Shown here: one piece after another, positions 1 to 9,592 of the stretch
Numbering within the stretch: the first letter of the stretch is position 1
How the letters are laid out: each line of letters starts with the position of its first letter
Assembly (NCBI GenBank): GCA_018136815.1
Contig: CM030939.1
Span: forward strand, 124,001-188,000
Reading direction: 5' to 3'
Source of the DNA: Isochrysis galbana
Taxonomy: Eukaryota; Haptophyta; Isochrysidales; Isochrysidaceae
DNA: 64,000 nucleotides
The notes under the pieces: generated by a model
Databases searched by the model: none
What the model was told of the DNA's origin: nothing
Seen by the model: the letters and a program-made list of their open reading frames with translations, nothing else
Translations under genes and position numbers: made by a program

Positions 1-210
1 TCTCGCTCGATTGCTCACACTCCGGCTCCCAATCCATTGGGCCCGTGCATAAAGAATTGAGCATCAGCCCAGCCCGTAGGCTATCAGATATGCTCGAGAG
101 ATCAAACAACAAGAAAATGCTGTGGGATTGGAATAGAGTTGGAATACTGGTGTTATATTACACCTCCGCTTGTCCAATGCCTCCCAATCCTACAATAAGT
201 ACTACTAGAA

Positions 211-400
211 AAAACTATTGTTATAGTTTGAACTATGGAGCGTGCCACGACCGCTCCCGAGCCCCAGGCGCCCCTCGCCACCGCGCCCCACCTGGGACGT
301 CCCATGCCGTTCGAGGCGGCTCCTCAGAAAGCCCTCTTTGAGCCCATCCAAACCACACCCGCGCAAGCGCGCGGGGTAAATAAATTTTTTTTCCAACTGG
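211..400 (+). mobile_element. Hairpin-start retroelement copy H1 (truncated)
   Basis: This is a 5' fragment of the short retroelement family called H here. A perfect 7-bp stem (AAACTAT/ATAGTTT, loop TGTT, 212-229) ends 5 nt before ATG 235. The following frame begins MERATTAPEPQAPLATAP. Bases 211-379 are about 90% identical to 906-1083 (copy H2), including a second hairpin that opens at the start codon (GGAGCG...CGCTCC). Similarity to H2 stops near 380, so the 3' part is missing or replaced. Confidence 0.7.
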
Positions 401-929
401 CAACTGGGAAGGTGCTGGTCCGAAGTTTATTCTTCAGTGAAGGTGCAGGTGAAGGTGAGAGTGCAGGAACTGCAGGTGCAGGTGAAGACACGGTGAACGG
501 GGCGCGCTGGGCGGCCAGTAGCCCGCCAAGGTGGCCTTAGCAGCATCTTCGCAGCTTCGCAGTTTGTCGCTGTAGCACTCCAGCAACCCCGGGAGTGCGC
601 AACGCTACCCCTTCGCCGTCTGAAGGAGCCTAGGCCCCAAACATGACCATGAATGCAAGCCGGGGCGCTCAGATGACCCGCCCGCCCGCCCCCGGGCTCT
701 GCCGGAGTCTCTGTAGGGCTTGCAGGGACATCTTCACCTGCGTCTTCACCTGCTGCGTCGGCGTGCGGCATCGGCCAGCGGCTCAGTCTAGGGCAAGATA
801 CTACGTATGGCTATACTCCCCCAAAGAGGCCCACAGGGTCCCAGACCTCGAGAACGCACTGACGGACCGCCCTCTGAGCGACCTGGATAAATGTCGCATA
901 GAGGCAAAACTATTGTTATAGTTTGAACT

Positions 930-1514
930 ATGGAGCGTGCCGCGACCGCTCCCGAGCCTCAGGCGACCCTCGCCACTGCGCCCCACCTGGGACACCCCAC
1001 GCCGCCCGAGGCGGCTCGTCAGAAAGCCCTCTCAAAGCCCATCCAGCCCATCCAAACCACACCCGCGCGAGCGCGCGGGGTGGCGAGCACTGGCACCGAA
1101 CAGGTTGCCACCATGGCTCTGCGCATCATGCAGGGGGTCTCTGAGACCCCCTCCAACAGTGGGAAACCCTCCCACCCCAAGAGCACCTCATGTGGGAGGG
1201 CAGTTCAGCTGCCCTCCCCATGGTGGAAACCTCTACCATCAGTGCACCCAACATGGGAGGGCACTTCACAACCATCAATCTTCCACAGAGAGCACTCAAT
1301 GCCTCTGTTTTCCAACATGTTGACACACTTCTCATCTTCACCCCACTCTTGTGGGCCACAAGTACCTACAACTCAGTGCCCTGCCTTGGGCCCTCTTTCA
1401 ACACTTGACTCCCTCTCCCACTCCCCCTTCACACTACAACCAACCCAAGCACAACACGAACCCCCTCGCCTTGTGTTTCAAGCACCAAAAATTTCAACTC
1501 AAGACACATGTTGA
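930..1514 (+). CDS. ORF1-like protein of retroelement H2
   Basis: This open frame of 194 codons starts at the hairpin-associated ATG. The product begins MERAATAPEPQATLATAP and is rich in Pro, Ser, Thr and His, with no recognisable fold, zinc knuckle or RRM. Its start is homologous to copy H1 (ATG 235). The codons after about 1319 lie within a duplicated non-coding-looking unit, so the real C-terminus is uncertain. Position within the element suggests an ORF1-like protein of a non-LTR element; that role is inferred from context only. It could equally be a chance open frame in GC-rich DNA. Confidence 0.4.
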   Translation: MERAATAPEPQATLATAPHLGHPTPPEAARQKALSKPIQPIQTTPARARGVASTGTEQVATMALRIMQGVSETPSNSGKPSHPKSTSCGRAVQLPSPWWKPLPSVHPTWEGTSQPSIFHREHSMPLFSNMLTHFSSSPHSCGPQVPTTQCPALGPLSTLDSLSHSPFTLQPTQAQHEPPRLVFQAPKISTQDTC

Positions 1515-1697
1515 TACACTTCTCGTCTTCGCCCCACTCTTGTGGGCCACAAGTACCTACAACTCAGTGCCCTGCCTTGGGCCCTCTTTCAACACTTCAC
1601 TTCCTTTCCCACTCCCTCTTCCATCTACAACCAACCCAAGAAGCACAAACCCCCTCGTCCTCTGTTTCAAGCACCAAAAATTTCGACTCAAGACAAG
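1319..1697. repeat. Tandem duplication inside H2 (about 190-bp unit, two copies)
   Basis: Bases 1319-1509 and 1510-1697 are two head-to-tail copies of one unit of about 190 bp, roughly 88% identical. Both contain the CCCACTCTTGTGGGCCACAA segment (a CCCAC/GTGGG hairpin) and end in AAGCACCAAAAATTTC. The duplication lies within the retroelement, not in its target. Confidence 0.85.
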
Positions 1698-2539
1698 AGG
1701 GAGGACATGTCTTGAGGCGGCGTCGCTGCCCATGCCTAGCGCAAGGGTATAGCGCCGCCACTCAGACATCTCCTTCCCCACAGCTCCTCTTTGAGGAGTT
1801 GCTCCTCACCCTCCCATTAGGCCCCCTTGCCTGCGAGACCAATATAGGATCTTGGCGTGGGGGGCTGTCTGAGTGTGGAGGGAGGGGCGCTCCGGCTAGC
1901 GCAGGTAGAAGGCTAGTGAAGAGCTGGGTGGCACAAGGGGGGAAGGGTGCTTGCGCTTGCCGCGGCAAGGAGTCCTGTCATGAGTGAGCGCTAGTCCCAT
2001 TCCTTTGCCGCTTCGCGATCCATAAAAATTTGCTAAAAATAAAATAAATGTCGCATAGAGGGGCGCATCGATGTCGAAGAAACGCGACAGGCCATCAGAA
2101 GCATCGGCCCCGGCAAGAGTGTGGGACCGGATGGACTACCGGCAGAAGTATACAAGGCACACGGCGAGCTAGCGGCACCAATATTGACCAAATTGTATAT
2201 AACCTTAACCTAGCACTAGACAAGGGGACACTTGCGTACACGATGCGAGAGGGAGACATAATCCTACTGTATAAAAAGGGGGATGCGCGAGACCCGCGAA
2301 ACTACAGACCGATCACACTACTACAAAGCGACTACAAGATCCTAGCCAAAATGTTGACCAATAGGTTAAGCAAAGTAATTGGCAAGATAATATCGGAAAA
2401 CCAACTGGGGTTCGTTCGTGCCGAGAAGGCTCATCAGCGAGGCCACGCACCTGCTTCAACTCACGAGAGCATACCTGAACGAAACCGGAGAACCAGGCTT
2501 GATATTAGCCCTAGACCGGGAAAAAGCATTCGATAGATA

Positions 2540-3472
2540 GAGTCAGCTCCAGCGGGGGGCCCATTTTCAGAGGCTGTGCACGTTGTTGTCGCTGTCGCTC
2601 GAACATGCTCCCTCCGCTGTTTCACCCTGCTGCGTTTCCTCGTGCTGTTCGTCCGTCTCGACTCCGGCTGATTCCAGACGCGTGCGCTCCCTGCCGATCT
2701 TGTAGAAGAAGACAGCCAGCACTGTGCGAGCAGTGCTTGCGCCAGACCTGTGGTACATGCGAGACAGTAGCACGTGGGCGTCACCAATCTCCTTGAAAAC
2801 AGCGGGCGCTGCGTCGCCGGCGACGTGAAGGCTGCTTTCATCTGCTGTAAGCTTAACAACTGCCGTGAAGACCGCCGACTTTCCGTGCCGAAGATCTTGG
2901 TGGTGCGGTGAAGAACGCATGGACTCCCCTGGAAGAGGTCCCCGACCTGTAGCCGCGAAGCCCCAGGAAAAAGTCCTCAACCAGTAGCCGTAAAGCCTCT
3001 GGGAGAAGCACGCCTAAGGATGGCTCTGAGCCCGGCGTCGTCGACAACGCACCGCTCGACGTTCATGGCTTGCTTGTGACGAAACAGGCTTTCTGCAGAG
3101 CGCCTGGCTCACCACTGGTTGCCAAATCTGCGACACCACTGACTTCGGGCGCTCGACTAGCGACCTCTACGGCGGGAGGGCGGCGGCGGCGGCGCGGCGG
3201 GAGGGGCGCGCGGGGGAGGCGAGGGGGAGGGCATGGGGGGTAGGGGCGAAGGAGGCGAGGGCGGGGGAGGAGAAGGCGGCGGTAAGGAGCACGACGCGTC
3301 GTCCACCGGAATCTGATTGAGGAAGGGAATACGCGCACGCGCGTGCGAGCAATATGTGCGCGGTTCATGGTTCATACATCCCCGCGAAATCGCGCACAAT
3401 TCTGACACCCTTCCGCGTACAGGGGTAGGGGGGGAAATCAACTACTTCCCGGGGAATGCAGCTCGCTCGTGA
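2540..3472. other. Unassigned region
   Basis: No gene can be supported here. A minus-strand open frame (2980-2567, 137 codons) has a plausible protein-like stretch (AVFTAVVKLTADESSLHVAG) and a charged tail. It has no recognised domain and no confirmed splice sites. The stretch 3170-3300 is GGC/GGGAGG low complexity. Confidence 0.3.
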
Positions 3473-3790
3473 AGCTCTCCTCCCCAAGTCGTCCGAGGGC
3501 GCCACTTCTCGCACCCCCATCACACGCTCGGGATCGTCGCCTTCGCCCTCGCCCTGCTGCAGCCGCTCAACGCGCTCGTGCGCGGCACGCCCGCCGCCCG
3601 CACCACACGCCGCGCCGTGTGGCGGGTCGCGCACAAGGGGACGGGCTACGCCGTGCTCGGCGTGGGCGTCTACCAGGTCCTCTCGGGGCGCGCCCTCATG
3701 CCGAGCCAAGGCGACGCCGTTCTCGTCGCGTACGTGGTGCTCCTGGGCCTCTCCTTCGGGGTGCTCGCGGGGGGGCTCATGGTAGGGTGA
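3473..3790 (+). CDS. Cytochrome b561-domain protein, C-terminal fragment
   Basis: This is an open frame with no ATG near its 5' end; a TGA at 3470 closes the frame upstream. The product contains GRHFSHPHHTLGIVAFALAL, then LLQPLNALVRG, then RRAVWRVAHKGTGYAVLGVG, and ends in a hydrophobic helix (VLVAYVVLLGLSFGVLAGG). The order H..LG, LLQPLNAL.R, W...HK..GY and a last transmembrane helix is the pattern of the second half of a cytochrome b561/DOMON-type membrane domain. The histidines at HHTLG and VAHKG are candidate haem ligands. Only two or three helices are present. It is either the last exon of a gene whose upstream exons I could not find, or a pseudogene fragment. Retroelement debris lies immediately upstream, which favours truncation. 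Confidence 0.55.
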   Translation, partial: SSPPQVVRGRHFSHPHHTLGIVAFALALLQPLNALVRGTPAARTTRRAVWRVAHKGTGYAVLGVGVYQVLSGRALMPSQGDAVLVAYVVLLGLSFGVLAGGLMVG

Positions 3791-4755
3791 GAGTCCCCAC
3801 GGGAGGGGAAGAAACCCTGAGGGAAAGGAGACCAAATGAAGGCAAGCCGCCTGGAGTTTGAGGCTCAAAGCGCATCGAATATGTGCTAGATGGGTATTTT
3901 CCGGGGTTTTTCTTCCGCTTTACTTTGTTGCATGTCCTCAATCCTAACTTGCTCATTTTTAATACACCCTTAGAAGTAAGTTACAACCGTGTTAGTCTGC
4001 GCTAGGTTTGGCAGGCTTGTCGGCCATCGGCCGACGGATCGACGGAGCCCCGTCGCGGGAGCAATGGCGGGCGGCGTATCAGAGGATCAGAGGGCCCGGT
4101 TTAGGTCAGATCTAACGGGACCCAAAGGCGGGCACCAGACTTGAGCGGGCAGGGTGGGGCTCGTCGCGCACCGCTATGGTGGTTGGTGGGAGATCTACCC
4201 ACCGTTGACCCAGGAGAGGCGGGGGGGGGCCATCGCGAGAGGGCGTCCCAGGGTCCTACAACGACATTGTTTTTGTAGCGCACATGGTCCAACAAAGTAG
4301 TTTCAACCGCGGAGCGGAATCAGAGAGGGGACAAGGGGGCGCGCGGCGCCCCCACATGCTGAACCAAGTATGAAGTTAGTTCGCGCGAGTGGGCTGCAAG
4401 GAAGGTGAAGGTACGACAGGCTGCCACCCACCATGCTCGGTGTTTTTGGACACTCATGCACCCAATTGACATAGGGAAAGCGCAGAGGCATGGCAATGGC
4501 AACTATTTGAGATCATTACAATCAAGGAGTTTTCCAATGCCTAGCAATCAAGGGCGGTTGGTCGGCGATCAAGGGCGTTGGTCGGCGAACATCGACCACC
4601 CGCCCCTTCGCGCGGCGACTGGAATCTCCTCTAGAGCGTAGCCGCGCCGTGACTCGTATACGGCCGGCTATTCCGTGTCTTACACCATCCCGCATGCCTG
4701 ATGCACGATGCTCGCTGATGGAGCAGACGAGGGACGAGCGGTTGCACTGTACATT
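3791..4755. other. Intergenic region
   Basis: There is no supported gene between the b561 fragment and the stop codon of the minus-strand amine oxidase gene. The DNA is mixed composition; a short direct repeat (GGGCG(G)TTGGTCGGCGA) occurs at about 4551-4585. Confidence 0.5.
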
Positions 4756-7700
4756 TTAGACAGAGTTGGCGACACGAGCGTCGCCGCCGGAAGTGCTTGG
4801 TGCATCGGCCTTCACCGTATCTACGGCCTTGACGGCCGCAGCCGATTTGACGCTAATGGAGCCTGCCTTGTGAGTCTTGAGATAGTAAAATGCTCCAACG
4901 CCCGCGACGAGCAGGACTGCCGCAATCAGGAGGGGCACAAGGATAGGTACAAGTAGTGAGCGAGAGGCGGCGGCCTCGATGTCGACAGGCGCCGGCGGAG
5001 GCGACGACTCCACTTTCGGGGCTGGCGCCGTCGGTGGAGGCGACACCTCCGCATTCGGGGATGGCGGCGACGGAGGATGAGCAACAACGACGAGTGGTGG
5101 CTCGGGATCGCAGAGCGCCGCGTCGCATGGGTCTCCATCGCCACAAAGGTATTCATCGCACTCGTCCAGCTCGTCACCACAGAGGTACTCGTCGCACTCG
5201 TCGACGTCGTCACCGCAAATGTACTCGTCACACTCGTCGTCTTCTCCTCCGCAAATGGCATCGTCACAGCTAGTGTCCGACGTTGGCGGCGAGGGCGAAG
5301 GGCACAAACTCTCAACAGTGCAGCTGCCGGCTTGCATGCGGCGCCGGGAGGTAGCGCTGTTGGATTCTGACAAGGTGATTGAACGAGGCATCGGCATAGA
5401 CATTGGCGCTGTGGCCGGAGCATTCGTCGGACGACACGAGGCACACGAGCGGAAACGCTGAGAGACCGCAAGCATTGCACGCTCGATGTCGTAGCGGTAG
5501 GCGTTCATCCACCACTGCACCTTGGAGCCGCATGTCTGCGAGCCATCAGCGATGCGATCCCACGCAGGGCATCGCCTCATATTATGGGGTGGGGTATTAA
5601 GGTCAAGCACTGGCGTGAAGACGGCCGCGATGTGCACCGTCGTAGCGCCGGACGTGATGCCTCGGGTCTCGAGCTTGGCATCGGAGGACACGGGAGAATC
5701 ACTCATCGCGACTGCGGCGGGCGTCGCCTTGAAGGCGTTCTGGCGTTGGTAGATGGCATTGAGCCGTGGATTGTCGCCGAGACCCGAGACTGTGACACCG
5801 TTCACGTCGTACGCGTGGTGACTCTCGCCCTCCGCAGCTGATCCGTCTACCTCGAGATTCCAGAAGTAGTCGACGATCTCGTATTCTACCTGCATCTTGG
5901 GCAGGTGGCCCTCTCGGTGCGCCTCACCGGCCTCCAGCCACCTGCCGTCGACGAAAATGGGGTGGTCGAGGGTGCCGACGAGGTGGCCGTGCTCCGTGGG
6001 CAGCCGAAAGCGGCGGACGTAGTCGTGGATAGGATGCTTGAGAACTTCAGTGATGGTTCCGACGCCAAACGACGACTTCACCCGCATGCCGACCTTAGCC
6101 TCGGATATCGGAATGCGCGAGTCGTCGGCCAACAGTAGCCGCGCATTGCCTAGGAAGCATGCGGGGTCCTCCGCCACGGCGCCGCCGGGGCCGCCGGCCA
6201 TCGAGCGAGGACCGCAATCGGCGCAGTCGGTGCCATACTCGCAGACTTGAATAACGCTCGAGCCCTCTCCGCCGTCGTTGCATGCGCCGTTCCCCACGAA
6301 ACCCGGGAATGGTTCACCGGTATCTATGCGGGTGCATGTGTTTTCGCAAATATCCGGGAAGCCAGCGGACTGCGGGGCGTCCGCCCACGTCTCTGAGATG
6401 TAGTTGCGGGCAAGGTAGTCGACGGGATCGTGTGGGGGAGGAATTCCGAAAAGGTCCTCAATCATCGTGTCGGCCATGAGGATGGCGCCCTCGGCCCAGG
6501 AGGGGGTGGCGGAGAACGCCTCGTTGACAAGGTGAAGCCGTTGGTCCGAAAGGAACTGCTGGAGGTCGTTCACCTTGGCGGCGTCCGTCCAATAGTGCCA
6601 GCCAGTATTGGCGTAGGGCGTCGCGAGGTTCCACGTCACCAGGGCACCCTCGATCGGCGGCGGCACCTCCTCCGCACTCAGATTGTGGTACTGCAGCACC
6701 TTGGCATGCACGTCGGCGATCGCCTTTGCGCCGTCGGAAATCTCGGACATCATAGTGACGGGCGAGTCGCGACTCTTTTGGAAGCGCGCGAAGTAGTTCT
6801 GGGTGCGTCCTGAGAAGTCCCAGAAGTATTGCGTCTGGAGCCAGCCGTGGCACGACGTCTTGTCCGCATTGCACTTGATGTCGCCGTCGTGATAGCGTCC
6901 CTCGAGAGGCGGCGAAACGGCGTTGCCCTCGGCGGTGAAGCCGCCCTCCTCCAGTCCTAGCTTCGTGATCCACCACGCATCTTCGTAGTAGAGGTAGAAC
7001 TTGACGGCGTGCACGGGCTGGAGGGAGTGGATGGCCGTGTAAAGGTCGTCTCCAACCTCAACTGTGGACGATGCGCGGAGAATCTGCGGCAGGGCACGAG
7101 GGGACGACGTCAGTCGTCTGTGTTGAGAGGGCCGATGTCGACGCCGCGGCTGCGTCCGTCCTGCTAGCAGTAGGGGACGATATCGCTGCACGCGGGATAG
7201 AACGTACCTGCTGTAGCGGGTACTGCGGCACCGCAAGAATGACTCGGGTAGCTGCAATTGGGAACGGCAGGGCGGCGACATAGACAAGATAGTCCTCACC
7301 CGCGCGCTCCAACGCGGTAACGGCGTGGCCGGGGAAGTAGCGAACGCCAAGCTCAGTGATCTCCTCGAGCATTTTTTCGAGGAATGTCACGAAGCCGATG
7401 CGGTTGCCCTCTCCATCAACTATCACCTTACCGAGGCAAGAGATAGGGTCGTAGCAGCCGAGGGAGAGTCCGAGACGCTCGGTGATGAGGTACTGGGTGC
7501 GTGGTGAGATTGTGTCGAACGTGCGGTAGCCTCCCATGTCCAGCACCGTGTCGCCCATTGGGCCCTGTGCGCGCGCACGTTGGTCAGCGTCAGTGGTCTT
7601 GTGGCAGCGGCCAGCGACACGCGCTCATGTTCGCGAGGGCATTGTGCGAGCGCGACAGGCATTGTGCGAGCGCGACACGCGAGAGTTGGCCGCTGGTAGA

Positions 7701-8125
7701 GGACGCACCATTCCGCGGATGGAGTAGATGCGTCCTCCAAATCGTGTGTCAGCCTCAAAGATACAGATGGTCGCGCCGTTCACTCCGACATCCTTTGCGA
7801 GCCGGTACGCGGAGTAGAGCCCTCCGGCGCCGCCTCCGGCAATGGTGATGTCGCAGCCCGTGTAGTTGCTTGGCACCGGGATGGGAGGCGGTGACGCCAC
7901 CGTGGGTGAGGGCGTCGGTGATGGCGATGGCGGTGGCGGCATCAATGCGGGCGGGCTGCTCGAGGGCGGCGGCGGCAGCATCTCTCCAAAGACGACAGGC
8001 GTCTCGTCCGCCGCATTGCAGCACTCTCCACTGAGGAAGGCCTCCCTCAACTCACCGCACGTGGAGGTCGCGGCGCGAGCGGCATTCACGAGGAGTAGAG
8101 TGAGCGCTAGCGCCAGTCGGATCAT
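4756..8125 (-). CDS. Secreted/membrane FAD amine oxidase with internal Hint domain
   Basis: The gene has three exons: 8125-7709, 7564-7208 and 7083-4756 (GTGCGT/CAG and GTACGT/CAG introns, both phase 0), giving about 1033 aa. In order: signal peptide (1-18); cysteine module TCGELREAFLSGECC (about 21-36); Pro-rich linker; FAD-binding ITIAGGGAGGLYSAYRL (about 94-110); oxidase body ending in NEAFSATPSWAEGAILMA, the usual C-terminal FAD contact of flavin amine oxidases; a Cys-rich segment with NGACNDGGEGS and CEYGTDCADCG (about 505-549); a Hint domain (about 567-698) with N-terminal CFLGNARLLLADDS, a GTLDHPIFVDGRW block (T629, H632) and closing FWNLEVDG...HHAYDVNGVTVSG. Then come three D-E-C-D-E-Y-x-C-G repeats, a Pro-rich stalk, a transmembrane helix (about 968-993) and a basic tail. 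The family oxidises amines or amino acids. Hint domains cleave themselves at the initial Cys, so the oxidase may be released from its anchor. That is inference. Confidence 0.85.
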
Positions 8126-8627
8126 CGTGTCCTTTGTGTGCGCCCTCGGGCAGTCTGTCTCCCTCCGCCCCCCCCCCCCTCTTCAGCGGCGGAGCCTCTG
8201 TGCTCGGACTGGCGCAGTGAGGCGGGTGAGGAGAGGGAGGCGCGAGGGAGGAGGAGAGAGCGGAGAGAGAGAAGAAGGAAGCGGAGGGAGGGGTGGGGGG
8301 GGGCGGCGGGGGGCGCGCGGCGGGGGGTGGAGGGAGGGAAAGGGGGGAAGGGGCGGGGGGGGGAAGGGGGGGGGTATAATGTGGAAATGTGGAGGAGAGG
8401 CGGGGAGGGGGTATATTGTGGAGGAGAAGAGGTGTGTGGGGGGAAGGGGGGGGGGGGGGGGGGACAGCCACAGGAAGAGAGAGATTCGGACGACGGCGAC
8501 CGTCCGGCCAGCCCGCTTGGCGGCGTTGTACCCCCCCCCCCCCTCCGCCAATCTGCCGAATCCCCCTCGTCTCGAGCCTTTGTGATCCGGTGGGGGCATC
8601 GTCGAGCGGCGGCCGCCCGGACGCCGC

Positions 8628-8662
<35 letters not shown>

Positions 8663-9592
8663 CCTCCCTCCCTCTCTCTCCCTCCCCCTCCCTCCCTCTC
8701 TCCCTCCCTCTCTCTCTCTCTCTCCACGAAGGGCGAGCACGCCCGCTCGCCTGCAGGTGGAAAGGGGGGGTCCGAGCGCGCGGAGAGCCCCCCCCCTCGC
8801 TCGCTCGAGAGCTCGCGACACGCCCGCCCGCCCCTCTGTGGCGCCGTGAGGGCGGCGGACGGGACGCCCACGATGTACCCCCCCCCCCCGCCCCCCCCCC
8901 CCCCGCCGCCCCGCCGCCCCTTCCCCCCCTCCTCCCCCCCGCGCCTCCCGCGCCCCTCGGACGTGCCGGACGAGAAGTTGGATGGGACACCCGTGAGAAC
9001 GGACGGGTCCCCCTTCGGCCCGCGAGCTCGCCGAGAGCGGCGTACCCCCCCCCTCCCCCCCCCCCCCCCACCCCCCCCCCCCCTCCCCCCTTTTCCCCTC
9101 TGCCAACCCCTTCCCTTCCAAAGTACCCCCCCCCCCCCCCCCCCCCCCCCGCCGCCCAGATTGTCTCTTGGACTCCCCACACCCTTCGCCACCCCAAGCC
9201 TCACAGCATCGCCGTACTCCCCCCCCCCCCCCTCACTCCCTGCCGACTCGACCTCGCGCATCGGGTGAGCCCTGCCCCAACAGCAACAAGCCCGCCCGCC
9301 TGACCCGCACAGACGGAGACCACGCCGACTCACCCACCATGCTCCCTGCAGAAGCCGCGCGCGCCTGCTCACGCCTCGAGGCCACACCACCGCCGCTCAC
9401 ACAGTAACACGAGTCTGACGGCGACCGTGTTTCTGCCCTCCACCCTACCCCAGCTCCACACGGAGCCCCCGCGCCCACACACATGGCGCCAGACAAGCCC
9501 TCGCTTACGCATTCTTAGTGCCCGCGTGCCGATGCGTCGCCCTTCGTGACTCAATCTTCTGCGCTGGAAGTCCGTTGACTTGTAGGTTCATC
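8126..9592. promoter_or_regulatory. Divergent intergenic region with mirrored G-rich/C-rich tracts
   Basis: About 1.5 kb separates two divergent gene starts. The plus strand is G/GA-rich at about 8220-8470 and C/CT-rich at about 8530-9240, including (CT)n and CCCT runs at 8631-8725 and poly-C runs at 8880-9170. Each gene therefore has a pyrimidine-rich coding strand upstream. No TATA box was identified. The long open frames crossing this stretch on both strands are products of low complexity. Confidence 0.5.

Larger units (their letters stand above)
905..2043 (+). mobile_element. Hairpin-start retroelement copy H2, full length with 18-bp TSD
   Basis: This is a complete 1139-bp element inserted in a LINE ORF2. 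The direct repeat ATAAATGTCGCATAGAGG lies on both sides (887-904 and 2044-2061) and occurs once in the reconstructed target reading frame. The element starts CAAAACTATTG, a 7-bp stem with a TGTT loop (907-924), then ATG at 930. It ends in an A/T-rich tail (TTGCTAAAAATAAA). Long, variable-size duplications with no terminal inverted repeats fit target-primed reverse transcription. It contains the 930-1514 ORF and an internal tandem duplication (1319-1697). No reverse transcriptase is encoded, so it is non-autonomous. Confidence 0.85.
795..2536 (+). pseudogene. LINE (non-LTR) ORF2 reverse transcriptase remnant, interrupted by H2
   Basis: This is a decayed reverse-transcriptase ORF of a non-LTR retrotransposon. 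The left part (795-904) reads LENALTDRPLSDLDKCRIE. After the H2 insertion it resumes at 2062 with GRIDVEETRQAI and the RT block GKSVGPDGLPAEVYK. A stop and a frameshift near 2210 lead to REGDIILLYKKGDARDPRNYRPITLL. A second frameshift near 2410 leads to a segment ending in LALDREKAFDR, the motif A aspartate region, where the ORF stops. The left and right parts join in frame across the 18-bp target-site duplication, which shows that H2 inserted into this gene. At least two frameshifts and the missing C-terminal half show it is dead. Confidence 0.85.

Noticed and set aside
5776-6159. The Hint domain as a splicing intein
   Set aside because: The end of the domain (VSGLGDNPRLN) lacks the His-Asn followed by Cys/Ser/Thr needed for splicing, and the flanks are not one split protein. 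Hedgehog-type cleavage is the better reading.
8052-9390. Very long open frames (up to 422 codons) on both strands
   Set aside because: They translate poly-C/G and CT runs into Pro/Gly/Arg/Ser strings in several frames at once; no domain.
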